A stretch of DNA of 64,000 nucleotides. Source: Diphasiastrum complanatum (taxonomy: Eukaryota; Streptophyta; Lycopodiopsida; Lycopodiales; Lycopodiaceae). This document shows positions 10,554 to 19,317 of this stretch, piece after piece; position 1 is the stretch's first letter; every line of letters begins with the position of its first letter. The notes under the pieces were generated by a model, which made no database searches, was not told the origin of the DNA, and was given only the letters and a program-made list of their open reading frames with translations. Both the position numbers and the translations under genes were made by a program. The DNA lies in the NCBI GenBank assembly GCA_029204225.1, contig CM055115.1, positions 9,049,466 to 9,113,465 of the forward strand. Direction: 5' to 3'.

Positions 10554-10566
10554 TGGTATCAGAGCC
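10554..10566 (+). other. Primer binding site (initiator Met-tRNA)
   Basis: TGGTATCAGAGCC begins 2 bp after the 5' LTR end. It is the standard complement of the 3' end of plant initiator methionine tRNA, and fixes the element's orientation. Confidence 0.9.
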
Positions 10567-10629
10567 GACTGGTCGGTCAACTATGTGGATCTCAAGGAAA
10601 TGGCCACTGTTTGGGGTTCATCAAGACAA

Positions 10630-11300
10630 CTGTTGTGCAAGGTGCTGCCCACAGTGTAAGCACAGGTGCGTCCACAGTCGGGGTGGTCGGCAGAACGGGG
10701 GCTTGATGAGTCAAGGTGCTACCCTTGAGGTGTAAGCACGGTCAGTTTCCGCGGTTCGGGCCTGGCGCCGTCTGCACGTAGGACAAATGAGGCAATGTGC
10801 TGCCATTAGGTTGGTGTAAGCACGGTCTGTGCCTTGTGGGGTGCGAGGTGACATATTTTCGATAGCCACCCTTCTTTTAGCTATAAGGGCTATCGACCAA
10901 ATTTGGTGGGGGCGTTACTGAGGCAATGTGCTGCCTAACGGTGAAAGCACGGGTGCATCCACGATTTGGGTGGTATGCTGCCGATCGTTTAGCTATAAGG
11001 GCTATCAACTAGATTTGGTGGGGGCGTTACTGAGGCAATGTGTTGCCTAACGGTGAAAGCACGGGTGCGTCCACGGGGGTGGTATATTCAAGGATAGCTG
11101 CCGTCGTTTAGCTAGAAGGGCTATCGACCAAATTTGGTGGGGACGTTACTGAGGAAATGTGATGCCTAACGGTGAAAGCACGGGTGCGTCCACGATTGGG
11201 GGGTATGCTGCCGATCGTTTAGCTATAAGGGCTATCAACCAAAAAGTGGTGGGGTGTGACTGAGGCAATGTGTTGCTTAATGTGAAAGCACGGATAGTTG
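10630..11300 (+). repeat. Internal tandem repeats of about 115 bp
   Basis: TGAGGCAATGTG-type starts occur at 10788, 10919, 11031, 11150 and 11261 (spacings 131, 112, 119, 111). Each unit carries CGGTGAAAGCACGGGTG, then TTTAGCTATAAGGGCTATC and TTTGGTGGGGGCGTT. Two more degenerate versions of the GTGCTGCC...GTAAGCACGG half precede them near 10637 and 10708. No open frame spans the array. A packaging or RNA-structure role is possible but unproven. Confidence 0.8.
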
Positions 11301-11516
11301 GAGGGGTGTGTTTTCTCAGACAAAAAGATATTTTAAGTTATGTAATTTTTCAGTACAAAGATCTAAGCCTCCAACTTGTGGTGTGCCAGCTTCAATGTTA
11401 ATAAAAAGTGGCCAGTAAATTGAGTACTGTGCCAAGTAGCTTAGATGTATAGTTATTTTTTATTTGGGAGACACCTTTACTTTAATTTGACATCTGATGA
11501 GGACATCAGATTTTAT

Positions 11517-11530
11517 AAAGGTGGGGTGGA
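11517..11530 (+). other. Polypurine tract
   Basis: AAAGGTGGGGTGGA lies immediately before the 3' LTR start (TGTTGTAAAG at 11531), as expected for the plus-strand primer of an LTR retrotransposon. Confidence 0.8.
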
Positions 11531-12709
11531 TGTTGTAAAGCTACCTTTACAAGCTTTACTTCCGGCGCCACTGGCGCCAGCATTGTCCCCGGCACCAGCA
11601 GCTCCCCTACTGCTCCCGGCGCGCGTCGGCACCGCTCCCAGCGCCACTGTGACCAAAATCCAGCCGGCGCCAAGTTCCTATGGCTGAAAATCTTTGATCA
11701 GTTCTAGCGAAGTCCAGAGAGCTCAGATCGATGTGCAATCACCTCACACGATCTAGGCATGATTAAAGGAAGCCTGGGGATCAATAAAATATAGAGAGAG
11801 AAAAAGACTCTCTAGAGAGAGAAAAATGTGCTTTGCCAACCTGGGTAGAGTGCTTGGTATGAGGGGGCGTGCCAAATCCCATCAATACTATAGGGGAGTG
11901 CGGGTTGCGACTCAGGACGAGCTCCAAGCAAGTCTCAGCCTCCCTTGCTAGAATGTTGTCCTGGCACTCGCCTTGGCATGCCAGCTCCCCGAAGACTAGG
12001 GTTGGTCACACACTTGAAATGTAACCTTCTCAGATTTATCAATAAAGTGGGATTTTTCTCAAACTGACTTTGATTACCTTCAAAATTTTTACATTGGCAC
12101 ATAGCTGAGGGTCATATCTCGGGACGCCGACGGTATGCCGTCGGGACCATTTGGTCCGTGGTGCCAGCGGTATGCTGTCGGGACCATTTGGTCCAGGAAT
12201 TGGTTGTCTCCATATCCATCGGGGCTTGTGGTTCTGAGTGTTCCTTGCATGAACGTGAATGGGTTAAGCTCTTGGGGAACGGGATCTAACCTATCGGCTA
12301 AGTTGGATGGCTTGCTTGGGTGGAAGTTACCTGTTAATGGCTGTCCAGTCTGGCGTGGCGCCAGGTTGGCTTCCAACACTCGTGACAAAGCTTTCAGTTG
12401 GTTAAGTCTGATGTAAGTCAGACCGCTTGCTTGGATTGGATGTTACTCGTTTGTAACGAAGCTTCGAGTTGGTTAAGTTTGATGTATGTCGGGCGGCTTG
12501 CTTGGAGGGAAGTCACCCACATCGGGACCCTCGATCTGGCATGGCGCCAGGTTGGATCTCAATGTTGGTTTTCGGAACTTCAAGTTGGTTAAGTCTGATC
12601 GTTGTTGGCGTGTTGGCTGCTTGTATGTCAAGTGGGTTTGGATGGCAAGAGTTGAAGGCTGGGAAGCTAAGTCGTGGTTCCCGGCTCCCTTTGGGATGCC
12701 TGCGCTACA
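11531..12709 (+). repeat. 3' LTR (1179 bp, 44-bp deletion)
   Basis: Homologous to the 5' LTR but with many substitutions, especially in the GGCGCC-rich segment. A 44-bp deletion near 12080 removes the CTGGGTTTCA...GGCCGCTT stretch that is present in the 5' LTR and in the 3' LTR of the second copy. The target repeat CTATC follows at 12710-12714. Confidence 0.9.
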
Positions 12710-12714
12710 CTATC

Positions 12715-14264
12715 TAACGAGCCACGACATAGACAAGGAGAAGGAACCAGCCACAGCAGGGCAACGATGAAGAGATGGAAGAGCAGAAAGTGGCTCAGTA
12801 ACACATCGTTGTCTTCAAAGACTGATACTCTCACAATATGTAGGCCATCTTCAAAAGGCACATGAAAGCAATGCATTGAATGCATTCACCATTGGCAGGA
12901 AGGAAAGAAGTACATCTATAGACTGCAAGATAGATTCCAGAAGAATGATGGGTTTCAAGTAACTAGATTCTTCATTCCTTGAAAAGAAACTGCACACAGT
13001 TGGCTTCTAGAGGCATTAACAAGCAGAGCTCTTTCAAACATTCAGGCCCTCAGGGCTCTATGCCTGTGTGTTTTTTTTTCTTAAGGGTAAACAAGATAGG
13101 GAAATATCCAATGATTTTGACAGGCAGAAAAATGGCCTCAAGCAAAACTAGAGATATGTACTCTGCTTTTTGACAGGCCCACGGGGTATTGGATCCCAAA
13201 CAAATCAATAACTTCTCAGAAAACTAGCAATGAATAGGCTCTGTTCATTGGGCTTCCCTCAAAACTACTGACAAAGCTTTGAAAGCCTTAGTGATCAGCA
13301 ATAAACAAGGCAATGACTGCCTTCTTGGATAACAAACAATCTTTAAATAAGTCACAGAACCTTGTGAATGTAACAACAAAGCTTTCCACAATTGCAAGCT
13401 CTACAGACACAAGATTAATGACAACAATCTACAAGATTAATCCCAGTGCAATCTACACCCTTCCAAGATCTGCAACCAAATGTTAGAGATGGCAGAAAAA
13501 ACAATTCACAAATCCACAAACAATGGTAGCACAATGCTAAAGGCTGGAAAACTTATCAATATCAATGAAAATGAACAGAATTTAGTGTAAAGATCCAACA
13601 AAGAAATTAGAGTGGAAGGCACCAGGCAGATCAGCCTCTTCTCCTTTCCTCCTCCTTGTCTCTGTGGATTGAGCACAAATAGGAAGTGGAAGAGATGGGA
13701 GGCACCAAGCACAACAACTTCTACTCCTTCCCTTTCTCTCCAAGCTTCTCTCTCTCTCTCTCCAAGAAGATGACAATGAACAATGGTATGTTGTCCCACA
13801 CGCCTCCCTATACGTAGGGGCTCAATGGGCTGGAGGTGCACCCCTTCAAGAAATGGGACACCTCCTTATGACTTTTCAAAAACTGACTCTAAAAATAGGG
13901 CACTGGCCCAAATTCCGTTTTTAGCACCTAGCTTGGCCTCAACTTGCAATTTCAAAGTCAAGTTGGGTCCTATTTATGATTTCAGTTTTTATGGGCTCAC
14001 GGCCAAGTTTTTAATAACTAGTACTACGAAAATACTTGGCACCTCCTAGTCCCGACAAACCCGAAAACTAGGGGCATAGGCTGCATAAATGACATTTTCA
14101 TACAACGTAAATTAACAAATGAATAGTATTTTAATAGCAGTGCAACCGGCCATTATGGGCCATTTATGCGTCATTTTTAGGCAGTTCTGCGTCAACGTAA
14201 TAGCGAACGGCGACGATTTTTCGTCGAAAATAGTTTGAAAAAGAGGTCTTTTTCCCCACAAACA
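12715..14264. other. Right outer part of the GTACA-flanked insertion, no gene recognised
   Basis: No conserved domain is visible on either strand. Short features are a T/A-rich stretch near 13070 and a short CT tract at 13746-13762. TGTTAGAGATGGC at 13480 looks like an LTR start but has no partner. The minus-strand frames of 111 and 64 residues here overlap each other and are compositional. Confidence 0.4.
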
Positions 14265-14269
14265 GTACA

Positions 14270-14679
14270 CCAAGCAATCCACTAGAAACATGCTGATGGT
14301 TTGATCTAAATGGTTTCATGGCCAGTTTACAGACTAGACAGTCTTGACAAGTAGATAATTTGACTTTCCTATCTGGATAGTCAAGATCAACAACAATAGA
14401 TTGTTTAGACATTTGTTGTACAAAAGAATAATTTAGGTGACAAAGTCTATAATGCCAAAGTGATCTGTTATTTCTTTGAATAGAAGTACTAAGAGCATGA
14501 CTAGAGGTAGAACAACAATGACTTAATCTATACAAGTATCCATGTCTCTTTCCAAGTGCTAGGATCATGTCTTCCTTATCAACTACTTTACACTCATCAG
14601 ATTCAAATTCTATTTTATGTCCTAGATCTGTAATTCTGCTAACAAAGAGCGAATTTGTAGATAGATTCGGTAGATGCAC
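14270..14679 (-). pseudogene. copia1 GAG-pre-integrase domain
   Basis: The frame contains LYRLSHCCSTSS, then the zinc-binding pattern LWHYRLCHLNYS and CQDCLVCK typical of the copia HHCC domain. It ends near SSGLLGVL, at the GTACA insertion junction (the frame stays open to 14164 within the insert). In an active element the integrase first Asp would follow; here the sequence would jump to YFIKKKSKAF (8317), so about 35 codons are deleted. Confidence 0.75.
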
Positions 14680-14685
14680 TACATT

Positions 14686-14958
14686 TCAAAGTAGCTTAGA
14701 TTGATCATTTGCAAAGCTCGATCTTACTGTACCTTCACCTTTGATAGCCTGTGTGCTATTGTTGCCTAGGTGAATATATCGTTTGGTATTGGAAGGCATA
14801 TAGGACTCAAAATAGCCAATATGGCTAGTCATGTGTTGTGTGGCTCTAGAGTTTAGAAACCAGGAGTTGTCGTTGGATGTTCTTTGATGGCTAGTCATTA
14901 AGGCATCATTATCTGATTCTTGAATCGACTGTGGTGCTTCTGTACCTGCATATGCCAC
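14686..14958 (-). pseudogene. copia1 protease remnant with altered active site
   Basis: The segment SWFLNSRATQHMTSHIGYFESY aligns with the copia protease motif (family: W.LDSGAT.HMT). The catalytic Asp is Asn and the Gly is Arg, so it cannot be an active aspartic protease. HLGNNSTQAIKGEGTV follows, typical of this domain. The frame is separated from Gag by frameshifts; a damaged knuckle remnant lies near 15000-15060. Confidence 0.75.
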
Positions 14959-15218
14959 TTGTTTCGACTGCCCCTTGCTGTTGTTCTTTTCTTGTAGTAT
15001 GCGACAATCTTGGATCTTGTGGTTGGTTCATCGGAATATGTGTAGAACAGCTAATTCTTTGTCGGCTAGTTTGACTGCTCTTGATGCTGTGTCGGTTCAT
15101 GATTTAGCTTTGGTTGCTTTGGGCCTTTCTTCTTTTGCTTAGTTGAGCCTTTGTTGGTGTATAAGACATGAGAGTCAACACTTGAGGAACCATAGACTTT
15201 GTTCCTTCTGCTCTCTTC

Positions 15219-15695
15219 CTAAAACAACATTGTCATGACTCTTGAAAGAGTCAATTCAGGGTGTGTCAAGATGATCATCACCCAGCTGTCGTATGAGCTT
15301 GGAAAGCTTGAAAGTAGTGTCATTACTACATCTTGATCATCTATGACAAATCCAAAAGTGGCCATTTGCTTTAGAAGGTTCTTGAACTGGTTGATGTGAT
15401 TCTGTAGGGAATCTTCGTTGGTCATCTTGAGGGAGAAAATGTTCTTTCTTAGATGTAGCTTGGAAGCTACGTCGCGCACATCGTACAGAGTGCTCAAGAT
15501 GTCCCAGAATTCCTTGGAGATATGAGCTTCATACACATGGCCGATTTGAGTGTCTGATATATTGAGGATGATCAGCGCAAAGGCTTTGCCATCCTTCAGC
15601 TTCCATCGAAAGATTGTAGCATCGTCAGCCTTGTTTCTTACCTCTACACCTATAACAACGTCATAAAATTTCTTAGCCATTAGCACAGTTCTCAT
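15219..15695 (-). pseudogene. copia1 Gag (UBN2-type), 158 residues
   Basis: An open frame beginning MRTVLMAKKFYDVVIGVE. It continues with FWDILSTLYDVRDVASKLHLRKNIFSLKM, then HINQFKNLLKQMATFGF, FPSSYDSWVMIIL and LSRVMTMLF, the standard order of the copia Gag UBN2 domain. It ends before the nucleocapsid region. Copy 2 (46816-47292) is the same protein. Confidence 0.75.
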
Positions 15696-16170
15696 CTTAA
15701 ATTTCTATAGATGGTGATTGGCTCCATCAAGCTTGTCCATGATAGGACTGGCTTTCCCTTGGAAATCCAGGTGGATATTAGTCTAAGCGATAGTAATAAC
15801 TATCAGTGAATTGAGAATGAAAATAGACTAACTCACTAACTTCACTTCATTCCATTTCAAAGAAATATGCGAGAGCAAATGCTCTTTATATAGCCTAGTA
15901 GTTGTTCTAAATATGAAATAGTCATCTTAAGTTCCATAACCACTCTTGAAAAGGATCATAATAACATATGGACTCTAGGTCGAAATGAAAATCGACCATG
16001 GATCGATTTGATCTTTGACCTGGTATCGGAATACACTTAACCTATTCTAAGCTCATTCTTTTTATCACATGTCCTCATCCTCAGATTAAGCAAGTCCTCC
16101 AAATGTAGATGAATTGTTGTAATGTGCTCCTTCCAAAAATCTATTAAAGTTTGAATATGAAAATTTGGGA
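15595..16170. repeat. Direct repeat 1: copia1 leader/LTR plus host-like exon end
   Basis: Same orientation as 19318-19978. Both begin CCTTCAGCTTCCATCG and end near AAA.TTTGGGAC. Copy 2 of the repeat is longer by about 80 bp near 19790-19870. Together they bracket the copia2 insertion, so a segment was duplicated, or a larger unit rearranged, around copia2. Confidence 0.8.
15895..15902 (-). promoter_or_regulatory. TATA box of copia1 5' LTR
   Basis: TATATAAA on the minus strand, inside LTR sequence shared with 19611-19618 (minus) and 23136-23143 (plus). It lies upstream of the Gag frame. LTR limits were not resolved to the base. Confidence 0.5.
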
Positions 16171-17899
16171 CACTATCTGATCTTAGAACTTTGATCTTCC
16201 TACCTGTCTGATTTTCGACCAATGCTTTGAAGCTCTTGAAGTTATCAAATGCATCTGATTTCTTCTTCAAGAAGTAGATCCACGTCTTACGTGACATACC
16301 ATCAATAAAGGACATGAAATAGAAGGCTTTACCTAAGGACATGGTCCTCATAGGCCCGCATAAATCTGTGTGGATTAAATCCAAAATGTTCTTTGCTCTT
16401 GCAACACCCCCTTTATTGGACTTCTCTCGATGCTGCTTCCCATATACACAGGATTCGCACATCGATTTCAAGTGATCTTCTATGGTAGGCAATCTTGTTA
16501 CCATCTCCAATTTTCTCATCAAACTGAGGCCTCCCAAGTTCAAGTGACCAAGCCTCTTATGCCACAACTCAGTTTGCGATGGAATGGACGATACAAGTCC
16601 GTGTTGCCCCTTAATTGTAGCATTCAACCTGTACAATTTTGTATTGGGCTCTCTTACTCCATCCGCAATAACTTTGAACTTTTGGTTCACATCCCTCACA
16701 AAGCAACGATCATGGGCGAATTCCACTTTCAACTTTTGATCAGTAATGACTCCAATAGAAAGTAGATTTTTCTTCACACCTGGTACGTAAAGTACCTCCC
16801 TGATCATCCTGCTTTTGCCATCAAGTAGTTGGATTGAAATGGTGCCTATTCCCTTGATCTTGCACACCTCACCATTTGCTTGTGAAACAGATGTTCCATT
16901 ATCCGACACCTTCAAACTACTGAACCAATTCTTGTTACCTGTCATGTGTCTTGTGGCTCCCAAGTCAATATACCATGCTTGATCATCTTGATTAGATGAC
17001 AATGCAGATATGAAGATGCTAGAGTCTTCAATCTCACCCTCATCGACAAGGTTACCTGCTTGTTTTGGTTTTCCCTTGACTTGTACCGCCAAGAATTTGC
17101 GACATTCACTCTTCCAATGGCCCTTTTTACCACAATGGAAGCACTTGCCTTTCTTCTTAGTTTTACTGGAAGATCCCTTGTCCTCTTGAGACTTGGCAAA
17201 TTGCTGCTTAGACTTCTTCTTGCCCTTGCCCTTGCCTTGTTTTTGGCGTGTCGCAAGTGCCTGATTGTCAGTATTTTGACGTCTAGCTTTCACCATTTCT
17301 CGTCGTTGCTCTTCCTGCATCAAGATTTCCGTGAGCTTGTCAAAGGTTGGCAATCTTTCTGTTGATGCTATTCCGCTCACAAACATCTGATAGGGTTCTG
17401 CAATGCCACACAATGCATTGTGCACCAGCTCCACGTCACGTATGCGCTCACCAATAGAATGCAGTTCATCTCTCATTGTCTTGATTCTGATCATGTACAT
17501 CTGAATGTTCTCTCCTTGCTCCATGCGGGCACTATTCAACTTTGACTTCAGAAACATGATTCTTGACGGATTTGACATCTCAAACTGCTCCTTTAGCACA
17601 TCCCATGCCTGTCTGGGTGTCACAGCATCACAAATGTGGGTAATGATGTGATCCTTCACTGACAAGTTAATGAAGGTCAAAGCTTTCCTCATCTTTTTGT
17701 CGAACACTTTGATATCTGCTTCATTTGGCGGCCTTCTCTCATCACCTGTGACGACTTCCCACACGTCTTTCTCCATCAATATGTTTTTCATTTTGAATTT
17801 CCACACTGCATAGTTAGAAATCTCGTCTAATTTCCTACTTTCACTCAAAATGGCCTCTCCCATGTTTGCCATCGCAAAACTGCTTAAAACTTCTGCCAT
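16037..17899 (-). CDS. copia2 polyprotein, Gag-protease-integrase, truncated (620 aa)
   Basis: This is the best preserved transposon gene in the window. The order is a UBN2 Gag with WKFKMKNILMEKDVWEVV (about residues 33-50) and WDVLKEQF; a basic linker; a perfect CCHC knuckle CFHCGKKGHWKSEC (about 251-264); a protease WYIDLGATRHMTG (about 306-318), in which the Ser after the catalytic Asp is Leu; the HHCC domain (LWHKRLGHLN...CESCVYGK); and an integrase with HTDLCGPM and VLRSD, then truncation. The last 45 or so residues come from the adjoining repeat read out of frame, so they are not copia sequence. Reverse transcriptase and RNase H are absent. Confidence 0.85.
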   Translation of the reverse strand: MAEVLSSFAMANMGEAILSESRKLDEISNYAVWKFKMKNILMEKDVWEVVTGDERRPPNEADIKVFDKKMRKALTFINLSVKDHIITHICDAVTPRQAWDVLKEQFEMSNPSRIMFLKSKLNSARMEQGENIQMYMIRIKTMRDELHSIGERIRDVELVHNALCGIAEPYQMFVSGIASTERLPTFDKLTEILMQEEQRREMVKARRQNTDNQALATRQKQGKGKGKKKSKQQFAKSQEDKGSSSKTKKKGKCFHCGKKGHWKSECRKFLAVQVKGKPKQAGNLVDEGEIEDSSIFISALSSNQDDQAWYIDLGATRHMTGNKNWFSSLKVSDNGTSVSQANGEVCKIKGIGTISIQLLDGKSRMIREVLYVPGVKKNLLSIGVITDQKLKVEFAHDRCFVRDVNQKFKVIADGVREPNTKLYRLNATIKGQHGLVSSIPSQTELWHKRLGHLNLGGLSLMRKLEMVTRLPTIEDHLKSMCESCVYGKQHREKSNKGGVARAKNILDLIHTDLCGPMRTMSLGKAFYFMSFIDGMSRKTWIYFLKKKSDAFDNFKSFKALVENQTGRKIKVLRSDSVPNFHIQTLIDFWKEHITTIHLHLEDLLNLRMRTCDKKNELRIG

Positions 17900-19059
17900 A
17901 GGCTAAAAACAGTATGTCGAGGCCAACAATGATGTGAGAAGTTGAAAATAGTGACCTGCACTTCTGGCGTACTCCGAACACTTTCTCCGCTGCAATCACT
18001 CTGTTTTGCTGTATCGTACTTGCAGGTACAGTCTGGGTGCCCTTCGTATGGAGGTTATAGCCTTTCGTTTGGGTCAAAACAGACAAAGGACCCAAAGATA
18101 GGGACTTTTCTAGTTTTTGAACTGTTTCTTCACCTTGAAGAAACTCCACTCTTCACTTGTGAAGGGACCCAGCTCCAATTTCAGTATGAAAATTTTTAAT
18201 GAAGTTGAAGGCTAAAATGCACTTCACTTCTTCAGGGCCCTCTTCAACAACCCTTCAGACTCCATCCAATGGCTGAATCTGATCCAACTGTGGATATCCC
18301 TTCTAGGTAGCACAATCTGAGCCGTCGATCTTGTAACTCCTCTATCCAACGGATCTGAACACTTCTGTGCACCAATGGAGAGTCTTGTAGACACTATCCA
18401 CTTAGAAACGCTATGCTCTCACCCTGGTTCCATGCGCGAACAGTCCCGACCTCCCTGTCTACGGCCGCGCCTCCCCACACTCATTTTTGTTTGATCTAAC
18501 TCGCCTCTGGATCGATTTGAGAACGATCTGAGGCTTGGAGCAGGGTCGCCCTACTGATTCCAAGTCTGTAGAGTGTTCACTCAAGAAATTCCGTGGAGAA
18601 ACGGTGATTTTAGCTCAACTTGACAAAGTGGCTTTTTTTTCACCTTTTACCGCAAATCTGCTAGGTTAATTGTCTGGAGACAAATCTCTGACATAAACCT
18701 CAGAATCTCTCCATGCTGGTTGACAATGTGATTAGCTTTCTTCCTGTCCTTACGACATCCAAAATGGTGCACAAACAATGATGAAATCACCAGTTATGTA
18801 TAAAAATCGTAACCCCAAACCCGGTTTCAATTTTCAGCTGGCTTCAAAATTGTCAAATTTTCACCAAATTTTTCCCTGTTTGATGCTATGCACAGGCTAA
18901 TAGTCCCTCTGCTAAGCTTAGCAAGCCTCTAGAAACTAGAAACCGTGCACCCGTGCTTCTATTTCCGTCTTCAACCCGCCGTAAACCCCGAACTCTCAGA
19001 AGACAGTTCTCCCGAAGCTCTCTTCAACGACGATGTTGTACTGTGTACACTCCCTGTAC
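17900..19059 (-). other. copia2 leader between primer site and Gag
   Basis: No coding domain is seen. This long untranslated leader runs from the primer site to the Gag ATG on the minus strand. A minus-strand frame upstream of the Gag ATG (17841-18149) is out of frame with it and probably not coding. Confidence 0.5.
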
Positions 19060-19072
19060 GGCTCTGATACCA
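19060..19072 (-). other. copia2 primer binding site
   Basis: Minus-strand TGGTATCAGAGCC (plus GGCTCTGATACCA), the initiator Met-tRNA complement. It orients copia2 on the minus strand, with its 5' LTR at higher coordinates. Confidence 0.85.
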
Positions 19073-19288
19073 ACTTAGAATTTGCATTGAACAGGAACAC
19101 AGATCATGCTACACAGTAACACAGACAGAAAACACTCTCCACAGCAAGCTCACATAGCAACTGTATTTCTCAAAATGAAATTACACTGTACATATAGTTG
19201 TTCACTCAGGCAACCCATGCAAGACCTAGGTTGCCGTTGGCGGGAGGCATGTCCCGTCCACTGATAGGACCCACAGTACAGTAACACA
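19073..19288 (-). repeat. copia2 5' LTR (about 215 bp)
   Basis: Abuts the primer site. An inverted fragment of the same LTR lies at 20313-20497, and homology ends exactly at the primer-site side, supporting that boundary. The far end is placed near TGTGTTACTGTACTG (minus strand) and is approximate. Confidence 0.6.
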
Positions 19289-19317
19289 ATGATTCTACTT
19301 TAATTCTAACTCAAAGG

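Larger units (their letters stand above)
9330..12709 (+). mobile_element. Non-autonomous LTR retrotransposon, deleted copy, flanked by CTATC
   Basis: Two long terminal repeats (9330-10551 and 11531-12709) start TGTTGTAAAG and end GCGCTACA. CTATC is duplicated at 9325-9329 and 12710-12714. A primer site lies 2 bp after the 5' LTR and a polypurine tract abuts the 3' LTR, giving plus-strand polarity. The internal region is only 979 bp and encodes no gag or pol. The second copy at 39259-44305 has a 2602-bp internal region, also without a recognisable polyprotein. This fits a LARD-like non-autonomous element. Copy 1 has lost 1624 bp of the interior. Confidence 0.9.
8323..14264. mobile_element. Insertion in copia1 with TG...CA ends and 5-bp target duplication
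   Basis: The insert starts TGAAAGATTATAAAACGACC and ends CCCCACAAACA, flanked by GTACA. TG/CA ends with a 5-bp duplication are typical of LTR retroelements, but I could not find a matching pair of LTRs in its outer parts (8323-9324 and 12715-14264), nor terminal inverted repeats. It is split by a second LTR element (9330-12709). Its own coding capacity, if any, is lost. The class is therefore uncertain. Confidence 0.6.
3913..15584. repeat. Left arm of large inverted repeat, unit 1
   Basis: The reverse complement of this region matches 20503-25882. Outer end: sequence around 3913-4020 matches 25780-25882. Inner end: AGCGCAAAG near 15584 faces CTTTGCGCT near 20503. The arm carries a BPS1-like gene and the copia1 element, and is interrupted by a 5942-bp insertion (8323-14264) absent from the right arm. 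Without it the arm is about 5.7 kb. The arms differ by many substitutions and small indels, so the inversion is older than the tandem duplication. Confidence 0.85.
6600..15990 (-). mobile_element. copia1, left arm of unit 1 (interrupted Ty1/copia element)
   Basis: Minus-strand order is LTR/leader (about 15990-15700), Gag (15695-15219), protease and GAG-pre-integrase (14958-14270), integrase (8317-7725), reverse transcriptase (7528-6740) and 3' LTR (about 6735-6600). Coding is split by the insertion 8323-14264. RNase H is missing: the RT thumb runs directly into LTR sequence. The integrase first-Asp region is also deleted. The same deletion in the right arm shows that the two arms are copies of one defective insertion, not independent insertions. 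Confidence 0.8.

Noticed and set aside
10311-10706. 131-residue frame across the 5' LTR end and primer site
   Set aside because: It crosses an LTR boundary, and in the 3' LTR the same frame ends differently; it is a by-product of the internal GGTTAAGT repeats.
13479-13500. Possible LTR start TGTTAGAGATGGC
   Set aside because: No second copy, matching end or target duplication was found.
17060-17365. Plus-strand leucine-rich frame antisense to copia2 Gag
   Set aside because: It is a shadow of the conserved Gag and knuckle region on the other strand; likewise 16430-16765.
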